Assembly: GCF_025370775.1 (NCBI RefSeq) | Contig: NZ_JAMXEX010000003.1 | Coordinates: 248,001 to 312,000 of the forward strand | Reading direction: 5' to 3' | DNA: 64,000 nucleotides | DNA from: Ancylothrix sp. D3o | GTDB lineage: Bacteria; Cyanobacteriota; Cyanobacteriia; Cyanobacteriales; Oscillatoriaceae | Shown here: positions 24,918 through 34,558 of the stretch, piece by piece | How positions within the stretch are numbered: the first letter of the stretch is position 1 | Layout of the letters: every line of letters starts with the position of its first letter | Translations under genes and position numbers: made by a program | The notes under the pieces: generated by a model | Seen by the model: only the letters and a program-made list of their open reading frames with translations | Database searches by the model: none | Told to the model about the DNA's origin: nothing

Positions 24918-27620
24918 ATGACATCTATTTATGAAGTTTCGTCGAATGGACGAACGGCAATTTCTACGGAATTGGTAACGGAAAAAGAACAAATAAACGA
25001 AAATAGCCGCGCAACAAATGGCGAAATTGAGCAACTGGTAACAGTCGGGGAAACCAAAAGCCAACTACGTCCGGTGGCGAAGGGGGTCTATATTACTATT
25101 CACGGACATTTTTACCAGCCGCCCCGCGAAAATCCTTACCTAGACGCGATTGAGCGCCAACCGAGCGCGACACCTTTTCACGATTGGAATGAACGCATCC
25201 TCCATGAATGTTATCGCCCAAATGCTTTTGCTCGGATTTTAAATGACCGGGGGGAAGTGGTAGGGATTGTGAATAATTATGAATACTTAAGTTTTAACAT
25301 TGGCCCTACTTTGATGACGTGGTTAGAACGCCATGATCCAGAAGTTTATGGCCGAATATTAGAGGCAGATCGCAAAAGTGCGGAGCGTTTAAACGGTCAC
25401 GGAAATGCTATCGCCCAGGTGTACAATCACATTATTATGCCTTTGGCAAATAAGCGAGATAAAGCTACGCAAATTCGCTGGGGTAAAGAAGATTTCCGCG
25501 CCCGATTTGGCCGTGATCCAGAGGGAATGTGGCTTGCAGAAACGGCGGTGGATTATCCAACGTTGGAAGTTTTGATTGAGGAAGGAATTAAGTTTATTGT
25601 GTTAGCGCCTTCGCAAGCGCAGCGGTGCCGGTTGATCCCTACCCCAGAAATCGTTGATCCCGAATGGCATGAAGTGGGAGGGGCACAAATTGATCCAACT
25701 CGTCCTTATCGTTGTTATTTAAATAAAACTGCGGCGAAAGTTGGGGAAAAAGTAGCATTTTCTCAAAAGAAAGAAGAGCGTTATATTGATATCTTTTTCT
25801 ATGACGGGCCGATTTCGCGGGATATGGGTTTTAATGATGTGCTGAGTTCTGCGGGTCATTTGGCCGGCCGGTTGGGTTTGGCAATTCATGGCGATCACCG
25901 GCCTAGTCAATTAATCTCTGTGGCGACGGATGGGGAAACTTTTGGTCATCACAAATATGGCACAGAAAAATGTCTGGCTTATGTGTTTACGGAAGAGTTT
26001 GCAAAGCGCGATTGGACGGTGACTAATTATGCTCATTATTTGAGTTTAAATGCGCCGACTTGGGAGGTAGAATTAAAGCCTGTGACGGCTTGGAGTTGCT
26101 CTCATGGGGTGGATCGTTGGCAAGAGGATTGCGGTTGCGGTGGTGGCGGCGGTTGGCATCAAAAATGGCGCCGGCCTCTGCGGGATGCTTTGAATTGGCT
26201 GCGGGATGAATTAATCGAAGTTTATGAGGAACAGGGACGCCGGTTTTTCCGTGATGTTTGGGCAGCGAGAGATGGTTATATCGGCGTTATTCAAGATAGG
26301 AACCAAGAAAATATTGCCCGTTTTTTGGCAAATTATGGTTGCCGAGAATTGACACCGGCAGAAACTACAGATGCGCTGAGATTGTTGGAAATGCAGCGTT
26401 TGGCGTTGTTGATGTTTACAAGTTGCGGTTGGTTTTTTGAGGAGTTGTCTCGCCCGGAAGGGGTGCAAATTTTACGCTATGCGGCGCGGGCAATTGAATT
26501 AGCGGCGGATGTGGCCGGTGTGCAGCTTGAAAATCATTTTGTGGAGTTGTTGGCAAAGGCTCCTAGTAATGTTGAATTGTTCAAAGATGGTGCTCAGGTT
26601 TACCGGCATCAGGTGTTAACTTCGCAAATTTCTCTGCAACAAGTGGCGGCGCATTATGCGATAAGTGGGTTATTTACAACTTATCCAAAACATGAGCGCG
26701 TTTATTGCTATTCGGCAGATTTAAAAGATTACCATTTGCAGCGAATGGGCCCGCTGACTTTGGCTGCCGGTCAGTTGCAATTGTGTTCAGAAATTACTCT
26801 CGAAAGTACGGAGTTTGTGTTTGCGGTGCTGCATTTAGGCGGTTGGGATTTTCATTGCTGTATTCAACCGTTTACGGGCCGGCGTTCTTATGTGCAGATG
26901 AAAGAGCATCTTTTTGACGCTATCAAAGAGGCTTCGGCGGCGGGTGCAATTTTGGCGATGAATGAGCATTTTGATGGGAAGTATTTCAGTTTACGCGATT
27001 TATTTGCGGAAGAACGCCACCGGATTATGCGTTTGTTGAGTCAGGAAACGCTGCTGCGTTTAGATCAGCTTTATTCCCAGGTTTACCGCGATAATTATGG
27101 CGTGATGATGGGTTTCCACCGCGATGAGTTGGCGGTTCCCCAAGAGTTGCAGGTGGCGGCGGAGATTGCTTTGGCTCATCGCTGTTTGACGGAGGCTAAG
27201 GAGCTTTATCACGAATTGTGCGATTTGTCAAGTGATAGTGCTTATTTGGGGTTGGGTCATTTGACGGAGTTGGAGGCGATAGCAAAAGAGGCAAATCATT
27301 TGCGGTGCTCTTTGAATATTCCTGAAGTGAAACAAACTTTGGAACAGTTAATTTTGCGGTCTTTGTGGCATTTGTTGCAGGGTGTTGATCCGCAGACGGC
27401 GGCGATGCAAATTGAGCGGATTGAGCGGATGATTGCGTTGGGTAATTTATTACATTTAGATGTTTCGCTTGAGCGGGCGCAAGAGGTTTACTATTTCTGG
27501 TTGCATAGTCATTTGCGCGATGCTGAGGTGCCAGAAGGGGCTTTTTGTCCGGCTTGGGATAGCCATCAATTACGCCGGCTTTTTCAGTTGGGTGAACTGT
27601 TAAAAGTTGATGTTGGCTAA
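24918..27620 (+). CDS. Glycoside hydrolase family 57 / DUF3536 protein
   Basis: 900 aa. After a hydrophilic N-terminus of about 60 residues the GH57 core begins with I-T-I-H-G-H-F-Y-Q-P-P-R-E-N-P. The conserved G-M-W-L-A-E-T (near residue 200, carrying the candidate nucleophile Glu) and A-T-D-G-E-T-F-G-H-H (near 336, candidate acid Asp) are both present. The C-terminal half matches the DUF3536 type of long GH57-like proteins. Family members act on alpha-glucans, so a role in glycogen or related polysaccharide turnover is likely, but the substrate is not determined. No signal peptide is visible, so it is cytoplasmic. A short AGG lies 12 nt before the ATG. Confidence 0.9.
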   Translation: MTSIYEVSSNGRTAISTELVTEKEQINENSRATNGEIEQLVTVGETKSQLRPVAKGVYITIHGHFYQPPRENPYLDAIERQPSATPFHDWNERILHECYRPNAFARILNDRGEVVGIVNNYEYLSFNIGPTLMTWLERHDPEVYGRILEADRKSAERLNGHGNAIAQVYNHIIMPLANKRDKATQIRWGKEDFRARFGRDPEGMWLAETAVDYPTLEVLIEEGIKFIVLAPSQAQRCRLIPTPEIVDPEWHEVGGAQIDPTRPYRCYLNKTAAKVGEKVAFSQKKEERYIDIFFYDGPISRDMGFNDVLSSAGHLAGRLGLAIHGDHRPSQLISVATDGETFGHHKYGTEKCLAYVFTEEFAKRDWTVTNYAHYLSLNAPTWEVELKPVTAWSCSHGVDRWQEDCGCGGGGGWHQKWRRPLRDALNWLRDELIEVYEEQGRRFFRDVWAARDGYIGVIQDRNQENIARFLANYGCRELTPAETTDALRLLEMQRLALLMFTSCGWFFEELSRPEGVQILRYAARAIELAADVAGVQLENHFVELLAKAPSNVELFKDGAQVYRHQVLTSQISLQQVAAHYAISGLFTTYPKHERVYCYSADLKDYHLQRMGPLTLAAGQLQLCSEITLESTEFVFAVLHLGGWDFHCCIQPFTGRRSYVQMKEHLFDAIKEASAAGAILAMNEHFDGKYFSLRDLFAEERHRIMRLLSQETLLRLDQLYSQVYRDNYGVMMGFHRDELAVPQELQVAAEIALAHRCLTEAKELYHELCDLSSDSAYLGLGHLTELEAIAKEANHLRCSLNIPEVKQTLEQLILRSLWHLLQGVDPQTAAMQIERIERMIALGNLLHLDVSLERAQEVYYFWLHSHLRDAEVPEGAFCPAWDSHQLRRLFQLGELLKVDVG

Positions 27621-27656
27621 GGGAAACCAACACCGCCGGTTAAAGTTCGCGTCGGA

Positions 27657-27680
27657 AGCCACCGGTTTTAATCGGTGGCT
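27657..27680. terminator. Bidirectional terminator hairpin between convergent genes
   Basis: AGCCACCG and CGGTGGCT form a perfect 8-bp stem around GTTTTAAT. It lies 37 bp after the GH57 stop and overlaps the last codons of the convergent lipoprotein gene, whose stop codon lies in the loop. Confidence 0.6.
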
Positions 27681-28948
27681 AAGTTTAAGTTAAGACGGGT
27701 TTGAGCACTTTCTAAAGCTTGTTTAGGCTCTTTTCCTAATAAAGATGCTTCAATTGCCCGCCCCAAAGTATCAGAAATTCGCGCATATCCGGTACGAATA
27801 GGCCGAGAACGGGCATATTTCATTTGCTCAATAAATACTTTTAGACTGGGTTGTTTGCTGATGAATTCTTGATAGTTTTGGCTTTGTCTGGCTTTCAAAT
27901 TTACTGGCAGGTAGCCCGTGCCTAATGCAAATTGAGTTTGAAAGTCTATCCCTATTACATATTCTAAAAACTTTAAGGCGGCTTGCTCACGTTCAGGCGT
28001 GGTTTTCATTACAAATAAATTTTCGCCGCCGATAACAGTTGCCGGCTTTTTGGCTACCGGCAAAGGTAAGACATCAAAATCGATTTTTGTTTGGGCTAAA
28101 TATCCTAATGTCCAAGGGCCGGTGAGTTGCATGGCAACTTTTCCGTTAATAAAATTATCTTGTTCGTAGCCGCGTTCCGGGGCTGATAAAATGGCAGATC
28201 CATCTTTTAATAAATCTGTCCAAAATTCTAAGGCAGAAACGGCTCCTTCATTGGCTAAATTGATGTTTTTACCTTGGATTAATTCGCCACCGGCACTGTA
28301 CATAAATGGCAACCAATTAAACACTGTCCATTCTCCTTTTCCCAAGGATAACAAAATGCCATGTTGATCGGGCCGGCCATCGCCATTAGTGTCTTTTGTG
28401 AGTTGTTTGGCTGCTTGTCTGACTTCTTCCCAGGTTTGCGGTAATTTGGTGAGACCGGCTTCTTTAAATAAACTAGGCCGGTAAAATAAAGCCAGATTAT
28501 TTGTTCCCATTGGTACTGACCAAATATGACCATCTAAAGTCATACTTTCCAATAATGCTGGGTCAATATCGGCTTTTTGCGGCAAAGCATTAAACCAATC
28601 TTCTAAAGGTTTTATTGCACCTAATTCTGCAAGTTGGCCGGTGAAAAAAGGGCCAAACCAAAGAATATCCGGCGAGGAGTTACCTACAACAGCGGTTAAA
28701 ATTTTCGGTAATTGTTGATCGGCTTGCCCGACATACAAAGATTCTACCTGAATATCTGGGTGAGTTTCGTTAAAAGAACGCACCAAATTATCAAAAATAT
28801 CGCGGTTGGGTGGTGGGTTGATTCCTTGCCATAAAGTTAGCTGTATGACTTTTTGCGAGTTGAGAGTTGATGCTTGACATCCTGCCAAACTCAATAAAAA
28901 TATCCCCAGAAACATTGCCCAAAACCACCGCTGAAACCGTTCCACCAT
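27668..28948 (-). CDS. Sugar ABC transporter substrate-binding lipoprotein
   Basis: 426 aa from the ATG at 28948 (an in-frame TTG at 28960 is the alternative). A hydrophobic signal ends in the lipobox L-A-G-C, giving a lipid-anchored protein in the periplasm. The remainder fits the family 1 extracellular solute-binding fold: L-T-L-W-Q-G-I at the start of the mature part, D-I-L-W-F-G-P, G-I-L-L-S-L-G, and N-G-K-V-A-M-Q-L-T-G-P-W near residue 270. These bind sugars or glycosides for import. No permease or ATPase gene is nearby, so it must use components encoded elsewhere. The ligand is unknown. Confidence 0.88.
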   Translation of the reverse strand: MVERFQRWFWAMFLGIFLLSLAGCQASTLNSQKVIQLTLWQGINPPPNRDIFDNLVRSFNETHPDIQVESLYVGQADQQLPKILTAVVGNSSPDILWFGPFFTGQLAELGAIKPLEDWFNALPQKADIDPALLESMTLDGHIWSVPMGTNNLALFYRPSLFKEAGLTKLPQTWEEVRQAAKQLTKDTNGDGRPDQHGILLSLGKGEWTVFNWLPFMYSAGGELIQGKNINLANEGAVSALEFWTDLLKDGSAILSAPERGYEQDNFINGKVAMQLTGPWTLGYLAQTKIDFDVLPLPVAKKPATVIGGENLFVMKTTPEREQAALKFLEYVIGIDFQTQFALGTGYLPVNLKARQSQNYQEFISKQPSLKVFIEQMKYARSRPIRTGYARISDTLGRAIEASLLGKEPKQALESAQTRLNLNLATD

Positions 28949-29056
28949 TGCCCTCACCAAAAAATTATCTTTGTATTTTAACTGATTGTTTTTTTTTGAT
29001 ATTGTATAAACAAGGCAGGGTTCGTTTCAAATGCCTCAGAAAAATTAGACAAAATT

Positions 29057-30706
29057 ATGAAACAACAATTCAAATGGCCCTTAAAATTGCTCGGTTTCGT
29101 GACAGCCACCGCTATCACCGGCCTTACCAACTTAACAAACACCGCTGAAGCCGCGCAAACCTTAGTTGTCCGCAAAAGTATATTTTCCGAATCGATTGAT
29201 GTTGCTGACTTGCGAAAAATTGCCGAAACCGGCACGGTGCCTTCCAATTTGCAAGGGTATGCCAAACGCCTCTCTACGGAACAACGCACCGCAATTTTAG
29301 CAGCTTTGAGAGCGAAAGTTCCTTTGGGAGTGGTTGCAATTAGCCGGCTTTTAAATACTCGCATTGGCAGTACAATTTTAGCCGATATTGCCAGCGTCAC
29401 CGACCGGCCCGCAGCGAGTGCCGGTGTCCAAGCTTTGCGAGCAGCGATGGTACTTGGCTCCAATGCGCCAGGGGGACTTTCGATTGTCAGTTTTATCGAA
29501 AATTATCCATCTGAGCGTTTAGTAATTGACTTGGATCGCACTTTTGAAGTTATGGGAAGCCTAAATACTGGCTTTTGGCAAACCCAACAATTTATGAGTG
29601 CTATTTCTCCCCAACTTGCCCCGCAACAAGTGTCTTTAAATTTACCGTTTAACGCGGCGGAAATGGGCAAAAATAGCGCCAAAGTCATAAATTTAAGTTT
29701 AAATGATTCGGCAAGAAATCGGGCGATTCCTGTTGATATTTATTGGTCGGAAGGGGCTACTATAGATAAGCCGGTGATTGTATTTTCGCATGGCATGGCT
29801 TCGGTGAAAACTGATATGAAGTATTTAGCAGAACATTTAGCCTCGCATGGCTTTATTGTCGCTGCTTTGGAACATCCGGGGAGTAATGAAACTCATGTAA
29901 ATGCGGCTTTGGCTGGTGGGCCTTTGATTGAGCCGCAGGAATTTTTAAACCGGCCTAAAGATGTCAGTTTTGTTTTAGATGAATTGGCGAAGCTTAACCA
30001 AACCAGCGGCCCGCTTCAAGGAAAAATAGCAACGGATAATAGTTTGGTGGTTGGCTATTCTCTGGGGGGAAGCACTGCTTTATCTTTAGCCGGTGCCGAG
30101 TTGCAATTAGAGAATTTAAGAAAGAGTTGTCAAAGCAATTTAGTTGCATTTAGCTTTGGGGAAACCTTGCAGTGTATCGCTGGTTTCTTGCCAGAAAACA
30201 CCTATAAACTCGGCGATCCGCGCATTAAAAGAGCAGTGGCGCTTAATCCTACCACTTCTTTATTGTTTGGAGAAACGGGGATGAGTAAAGTTGAAGTGCC
30301 GGTTTTAATGTTGGCCGGTTCGGCGGATAAAACAACGCCGGCATTTCGTGAGCAAATTGTGCCGTTTTCTAAATTACCGACTCCAAAATTGTTAGTGGGG
30401 ATTGGAGGGGGAACGCATTTGAGTGTTAAAGATCCGAGTAAAACGATGGATCAGGCCGGTCAACCAAGTACGCTTTTTAGTGGCGATGAAGTGGTGGGAG
30501 AGCAAGCGGTAGATATTCGCAATTATACGAAAGCGATTGTTTTGGCGTTTGCCGGTCAAATGACAGCGGATGCAGAACGGTATAATATTTTTCTAAGTTC
30601 TGAATATGCACAATCTGCGTCAACGCAAAATTTTCCAATTCGGTTAATAGATGATATTCCTCCTCAAGCTGTGCCGATAGTGGAAAGTTTTATGAAAAAT
30701 CCGTGA
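29057..30706 (+). CDS. Secreted alpha/beta hydrolase (DUF1400-type N-terminus)
   Basis: 549 aa. A signal peptide (about residues 1-33, A-E-A-A) is followed by the cyanobacterial DUF1400-like region (about 34-140) that begins A-Q-T-L-V-V-R and covers several short helices. The hydrolase domain (about 215-540) has the oxyanion strand V-I-V-F-S-H-G-M, the nucleophile elbow G-Y-S-L-G-G (near 335), and a late G-G-G-T-H-L histidine. This fits a lipase- or platelet-activating-factor-acetylhydrolase-like enzyme in the periplasm. The substrate is unknown. It starts a same-strand group with the pentapeptide and TPR genes, all three exported. Confidence 0.87.
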   Translation: MKQQFKWPLKLLGFVTATAITGLTNLTNTAEAAQTLVVRKSIFSESIDVADLRKIAETGTVPSNLQGYAKRLSTEQRTAILAALRAKVPLGVVAISRLLNTRIGSTILADIASVTDRPAASAGVQALRAAMVLGSNAPGGLSIVSFIENYPSERLVIDLDRTFEVMGSLNTGFWQTQQFMSAISPQLAPQQVSLNLPFNAAEMGKNSAKVINLSLNDSARNRAIPVDIYWSEGATIDKPVIVFSHGMASVKTDMKYLAEHLASHGFIVAALEHPGSNETHVNAALAGGPLIEPQEFLNRPKDVSFVLDELAKLNQTSGPLQGKIATDNSLVVGYSLGGSTALSLAGAELQLENLRKSCQSNLVAFSFGETLQCIAGFLPENTYKLGDPRIKRAVALNPTTSLLFGETGMSKVEVPVLMLAGSADKTTPAFREQIVPFSKLPTPKLLVGIGGGTHLSVKDPSKTMDQAGQPSTLFSGDEVVGEQAVDIRNYTKAIVLAFAGQMTADAERYNIFLSSEYAQSASTQNFPIRLIDDIPPQAVPIVESFMKNP

Positions 30707-30783
30707 AGAGATTTAAAAAATGCCAGGGCGAGGCTGATTCAGATTAGACTAAACTGTGAAGTTTGAATGAAGTTGAATTGAAA

Positions 30784-31686
30784 ATGGGAAACTTTTTGCT
30801 GGGTTGGTTATTGCGGTTTGGGAAATCAATTTTGCTATCGCTGCTGGCGTTTTTTGCGGTTTTGGGTTTAAGTGTGGTTGCACAAACGCCCGGAATCAAT
30901 CAATTAGCGGCGACTCGCAACTGTCCGGGGTGTGATTTGCGGGGGGCTAATCTTTCGGCTATATCTCTGGCGGGTGCGAATTTGGCGGCTGCTGATTTGA
31001 GAGGGGCCGATCTGAGCCAGTCAGATTTGCGAGGGCTTTTGCTGGGAAATGCTGATCTCAGAAGCGCTACTTTGGTTAACAGTGACCTCAGTGGCGCTAA
31101 CTTGATCGGTGCGAATCTGGGTAGCGCCGATCTCGGCGGTGTGAATTTGAAAGAAGCTAATTTGACTCGCGCTAATCTTTTGGGTGCTAATTTAATTTTG
31201 ATTCAGTTGGGCGGTGCGTCTTTGGTGGAAACCAATCTCAGCGGTGCAGATTTGCGGGATATTTATTTAGAAAATACTAATCTGCGCGGTGTTTATTTGC
31301 CTAACGCTAATTTGATGAATGCTGACATGGTGGGGGCTAATTTGCGAAGTGCGGATCTCAGCAGTGCAAATGCTCAAAGTGCGAATTTAAAAGATGCTAA
31401 TTTGCGAGAAAGTAATCTGCGGGGAGCAAACCTCAGCCGTAGTAGCTTGCGAGGGGCCGATCTTAGCCAAGCGAATTTGCAAGGGGCTGATCTTGGGCAA
31501 GCGGATTTGGAAGCGGCGGCTTTGGAAGGGGCAAATCTTAAAGGAGTTAATCTGGAAAGAGCAAATTTGATAGGGGCGCGGTTTGTGAAGGCAAATTTAG
31601 AAGGTGCAAACCTCAAGGATGCGATTTTAACGGATGCGGATTTTTGCGATGCGATTTTGCCCGATGGTAAGGAAAATGATTGTTAA
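30784..31686 (+). CDS. Exported pentapeptide-repeat protein
   Basis: 300 aa from the ATG at 30784; an in-frame TTG at 30763 is the alternative. A hydrophobic signal segment (about residues 10-34, ending V-V-A-Q) precedes about 48 tandem pentapeptides of the A-(D/N)-L-x-x type. The first unit follows a C-P-G-C pair. The repeats fold as a right-handed quadrilateral beta-helix. Such proteins are very abundant in cyanobacteria, and those with signals go to the periplasm or thylakoid lumen. The partner is unknown. It lies 77 bp after the alpha/beta hydrolase gene. Confidence 0.9.
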   Translation: MGNFLLGWLLRFGKSILLSLLAFFAVLGLSVVAQTPGINQLAATRNCPGCDLRGANLSAISLAGANLAAADLRGADLSQSDLRGLLLGNADLRSATLVNSDLSGANLIGANLGSADLGGVNLKEANLTRANLLGANLILIQLGGASLVETNLSGADLRDIYLENTNLRGVYLPNANLMNADMVGANLRSADLSSANAQSANLKDANLRESNLRGANLSRSSLRGADLSQANLQGADLGQADLEAAALEGANLKGVNLERANLIGARFVKANLEGANLKDAILTDADFCDAILPDGKENDC

Positions 31687-31754
31687 ACTCCTTTGCTGAT
31701 AGTTGAAAAAAAGATTGTTAGAATTTGGGGATAATTTAACTGCTAAATACTGCT

Positions 31755-32651
31755 ATGAAGCGGACTTTAACGAGCATCTGCATTTCGATTACTACGGTAT
31801 TCTCTTCTGTTCCATTGCCGGTTTTTTCTCAAACTGAGACACCGGCACCAATGCCTGAGCAACAAGCGCCAATGCCTGAGCAACAAGCGCCAATGCCTGA
31901 GCAACCGGCCCCAACGGCTGCGCCAGAAACTTCTCCAGCACAAGGTCAAGATATACAATATTGGCTAAATCGAGGTCAATATTTTACTGACCAAAAACAA
32001 TATGAAGATGCGTTAATTGCTTACGACCAAGCAATCAATCTCAAGCAAGATTTGGCAGAAGCTTTGGCAGGCAAAGGGGTGGTGTTGGGAGCGCTAGGCC
32101 GGCATGAGGACGCTTTAAGTGTTCTTCAAAAGGCGAGCGAACTTAAACAAAATTATTCGGCTGCTTTGTTTCATCAAGGCATGGTTTTGAGGGCGCTTTC
32201 TCGAAATGAAGAAGCAAATCAAGCGTTTGATAAAGCTATTGAAATGAATGGCGACTGGGGAACTCAAAGCCAGGCTGTTGCTTGGAGTTATAAGGGATCA
32301 AATTTGTGGCAACTTGGCAGAAAAGAAGAGGCAATTGCTGCTTTTGATAAGGCGGTTAGTATTAATGCCGATTATGCGCTGGCTTGGTACAATCGGGGCA
32401 CGGCTTTGTTGCAATTGGGTCAATATCAAAATGCGATAGATTCTTATGATAAAGCACTGCAAAGTAAGGGGATGTGGGGTGCAGAAACCGGCCCGGCGAG
32501 TGCTTGGTATAATCGCGGTTTGGCTTTGGAACAATTAGGCCGGTTTGATGAGGCAATAGAGTCTTATGACAGGGCTTTGAGGATTACTCCAAATCATTTA
32601 AAAGCACGGCAACAATTGGCAAATTTACGCCGCCGGATCGAACAGCGTTAA
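31755..32651 (+). CDS. Exported TPR protein
   Basis: 298 aa. A signal peptide (about residues 1-25, V-F-S-Q) is followed by three copies of P-M-P-E-Q-Q-A encoded by a 21-bp tandem repeat (31848-31910), then a proline-rich spacer. At least five tetratricopeptide repeats (about 65-290) follow with the usual pattern W-x-x-x-G-x-x-L-x-x-x-x-x-Y-x-x-A-x-x-x-Y-x-x-A. TPR arrays bind other proteins, here in the periplasm or lumen. It lies 68 bp downstream of the pentapeptide gene and may be co-transcribed. Confidence 0.9.
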   Translation: MKRTLTSICISITTVFSSVPLPVFSQTETPAPMPEQQAPMPEQQAPMPEQPAPTAAPETSPAQGQDIQYWLNRGQYFTDQKQYEDALIAYDQAINLKQDLAEALAGKGVVLGALGRHEDALSVLQKASELKQNYSAALFHQGMVLRALSRNEEANQAFDKAIEMNGDWGTQSQAVAWSYKGSNLWQLGRKEEAIAAFDKAVSINADYALAWYNRGTALLQLGQYQNAIDSYDKALQSKGMWGAETGPASAWYNRGLALEQLGRFDEAIESYDRALRITPNHLKARQQLANLRRRIEQR

Positions 32652-32684
32652 GGTTTCTGGTGGGGGTTCTGATCTGCCGGCCCC

Positions 32685-32918
32685 CTATCGGGAATTATCA
32701 TAAATAGAACTGGGTGAAGATGGGGTTTTAATTGGGGCCGGTTTGTCTAAAATGGTTGTTTGAAGAATTAAGCCAAAAATTGCCGCCAATACAAACCATA
32801 TCGGTGCGGGAATATTGAGCCGATCAATGTTTTTTTCGCGGCGACATTTAAGACAAACGTAGCGGTTAGGGTTTTCTGCATCTTGCACCCAAGGACACAA
32901 AACACAATTTTTATCCAT
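32685..32918 (-). CDS. Small zinc-ribbon membrane protein, unknown function
   Basis: 77 aa. The N-terminus has two C-x2-C pairs (C5-x2-C8 and C22-x2-C25) that would form a zinc ribbon. One hydrophobic helix follows (about residues 38-57, I-W-F-V-L-A-A-I-F-G-L-I-L) and a short polar tail. The clean combination of metal motif and membrane helix supports a real gene. The family is not recognised. It is transcribed toward the convergent TPR gene, 33 bp away. Confidence 0.65.
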   Translation of the reverse strand: MDKNCVLCPWVQDAENPNRYVCLKCRREKNIDRLNIPAPIWFVLAAIFGLILQTTILDKPAPIKTPSSPSSIYDNSR

Positions 32919-33024
32919 ACAAAACCATCCAAGCTTAAAGAATCTGACATTTTTTGTGAATGCCTTTAGTTTTCTATTGGGGAAGCTTTGATGGTTTTAT
33001 GCAGGTTTTCCAAAAGAATGTTTC

Positions 33025-34536
33025 TTAGGGCAACCAGCGGGGACGCAGCCCTGTAAAGGGTAATTCTTCAGGTTTGAGGGCTTTTTGACCTTCGCTATCT
33101 TCAGGGAGCAATGGCAACAACATCAAGTTACTTGTAATAATGGTTTCACCGGAATTTGTACGCGGGCCTTCCGCTATTTGGTTTTGCCGATCTGTGACGA
33201 CTAAATCAAATAACAGGGCTAAACCATCCGCTGATAAACTTACGTCAACTTCTCGCTGTTTTGGAAGGCTAACTAAGGCTTGGGGAATGGCATTGCTTTT
33301 TAATTCTACTTTGGCAAGATAAGGCTCTTCTCGGTAGTCTTGGCCGTTGGTTAATAGTTGGGTTAACAAACAATAAAGGTTTTTATTGTTGGGGGCAAAT
33401 TGAGCGCTGATAATTGAGCCGGTGGTGCGAAAAACTTCAATTTGGTTTCCTTGATTTGTTGCCCAAAACAGTGAGCGCGTATAATCATCATTAAACTTTA
33501 CCATTGCTGCGCTTGCTCCATCATGGGAAAAGTTCAACAACCGGCCAAATTTGGGTAAAAAATCCAAGGGTTTTGTATCGGTTTTTGCAGCATCTAGGGG
33601 TAAAATTGCGACGCCTTGACCTTGGGTAATGGCAATTGATTGATTATCTGGGTGAATTAAAAATTCTCCGCCTTGGATGTTCATTGGTTTTGGGGGTGCG
33701 GGTGGTTGAATCATCCATAAACCAAAATCACGCCCCGGACTTTTTTGGTTGACTCGCATCGCCACTATGGTTTTGCCGTCAGGTGATAATTCAAATTTGA
33801 GGTTTTGGTAGTCTTTATTATCTAAAATTAAGTCAAGTTTTCCTGGTTGTTCGATTTTGGGTTCAACTTCGCCTGGCGATGTGGGGTGAATGCCGGTGGT
33901 GACGGTATAAATTTTGGCATTTAGGGCACTTTGATCTCCTTGGGAAATATCTCTTGCAGAAAATAAAATTCGAGAGCCATCAGGAAAGGGAATAAAATCA
34001 ATAACACCTAAATCTGGCGGTGTCAAGATTATCGGTTCTTGTTGTTGTGTTAGATTAACTAACATCAATTTTTCGGCTTCTTTGCCTTCAATTCCTAAAT
34101 AAACAAAAGCGCGATCTCGACTGCGAAAAGTGCCGGAAAATGGGGCGATTCTTGCTTGATTTTCTGCATTTTTATGGAGCCGGTCTTTGGCGTTTTCTAA
34201 TTTTACTTCGTAGCTGGTTCCATAGGGGGCCGGTTGTTCTAAGGTGTAAGCCATTTTGCGACCGGCCCAACTGATTTTTCCGGGTAAAGGCGGCTCAATT
34301 CGCAAGTTTTCTTCGACGCTGGGGCGATCCATTGGCCGGTTAAATGTGAGGGTAAATGACCTTTCTTGCCCTCCTATTTGTTTATTTTCCCAGCTAAAAT
34401 CTCGCACTCTGGGAACGGTTTGGTCGCCTTGTAGCAATAACAGTGCTATTAAGATGCCCAGCACTAACATTACCGCCAGGGCTGCACGATCAAGGGGTTG
34501 TAGAAATTCTTTAAATTTGATGGGTGAGCTAGACAT
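33025..34536 (-). CDS. Membrane-anchored Ig-like domain protein with propeller-like region
   Basis: 503 aa from the ATG at 34536; a GTG at 34545 is possible. One N-terminal helix (about residues 18-37) anchors the protein. A bacterial Ig-like domain follows (about 45-130, F-T-L-T-F-N-R-P-M-D and Y-G-T-S-Y-E-V-K-L). The rest shows repeated S-P-D-G-K/F-P-D-G-S units like those of TolB/YWTD-type propellers. It is probably extracytoplasmic and its function is unknown. It is the third gene of an apparent operon, 22 bp after the TIGR03943 gene. Confidence 0.75.
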   Translation of the reverse strand: MSSSPIKFKEFLQPLDRAALAVMLVLGILIALLLLQGDQTVPRVRDFSWENKQIGGQERSFTLTFNRPMDRPSVEENLRIEPPLPGKISWAGRKMAYTLEQPAPYGTSYEVKLENAKDRLHKNAENQARIAPFSGTFRSRDRAFVYLGIEGKEAEKLMLVNLTQQQEPIILTPPDLGVIDFIPFPDGSRILFSARDISQGDQSALNAKIYTVTTGIHPTSPGEVEPKIEQPGKLDLILDNKDYQNLKFELSPDGKTIVAMRVNQKSPGRDFGLWMIQPPAPPKPMNIQGGEFLIHPDNQSIAITQGQGVAILPLDAAKTDTKPLDFLPKFGRLLNFSHDGASAAMVKFNDDYTRSLFWATNQGNQIEVFRTTGSIISAQFAPNNKNLYCLLTQLLTNGQDYREEPYLAKVELKSNAIPQALVSLPKQREVDVSLSADGLALLFDLVVTDRQNQIAEGPRTNSGETIITSNLMLLPLLPEDSEGQKALKPEELPFTGLRPRWLP

Positions 34537-34558
34537 TGGCTTCACGATTTTTTAGGGT

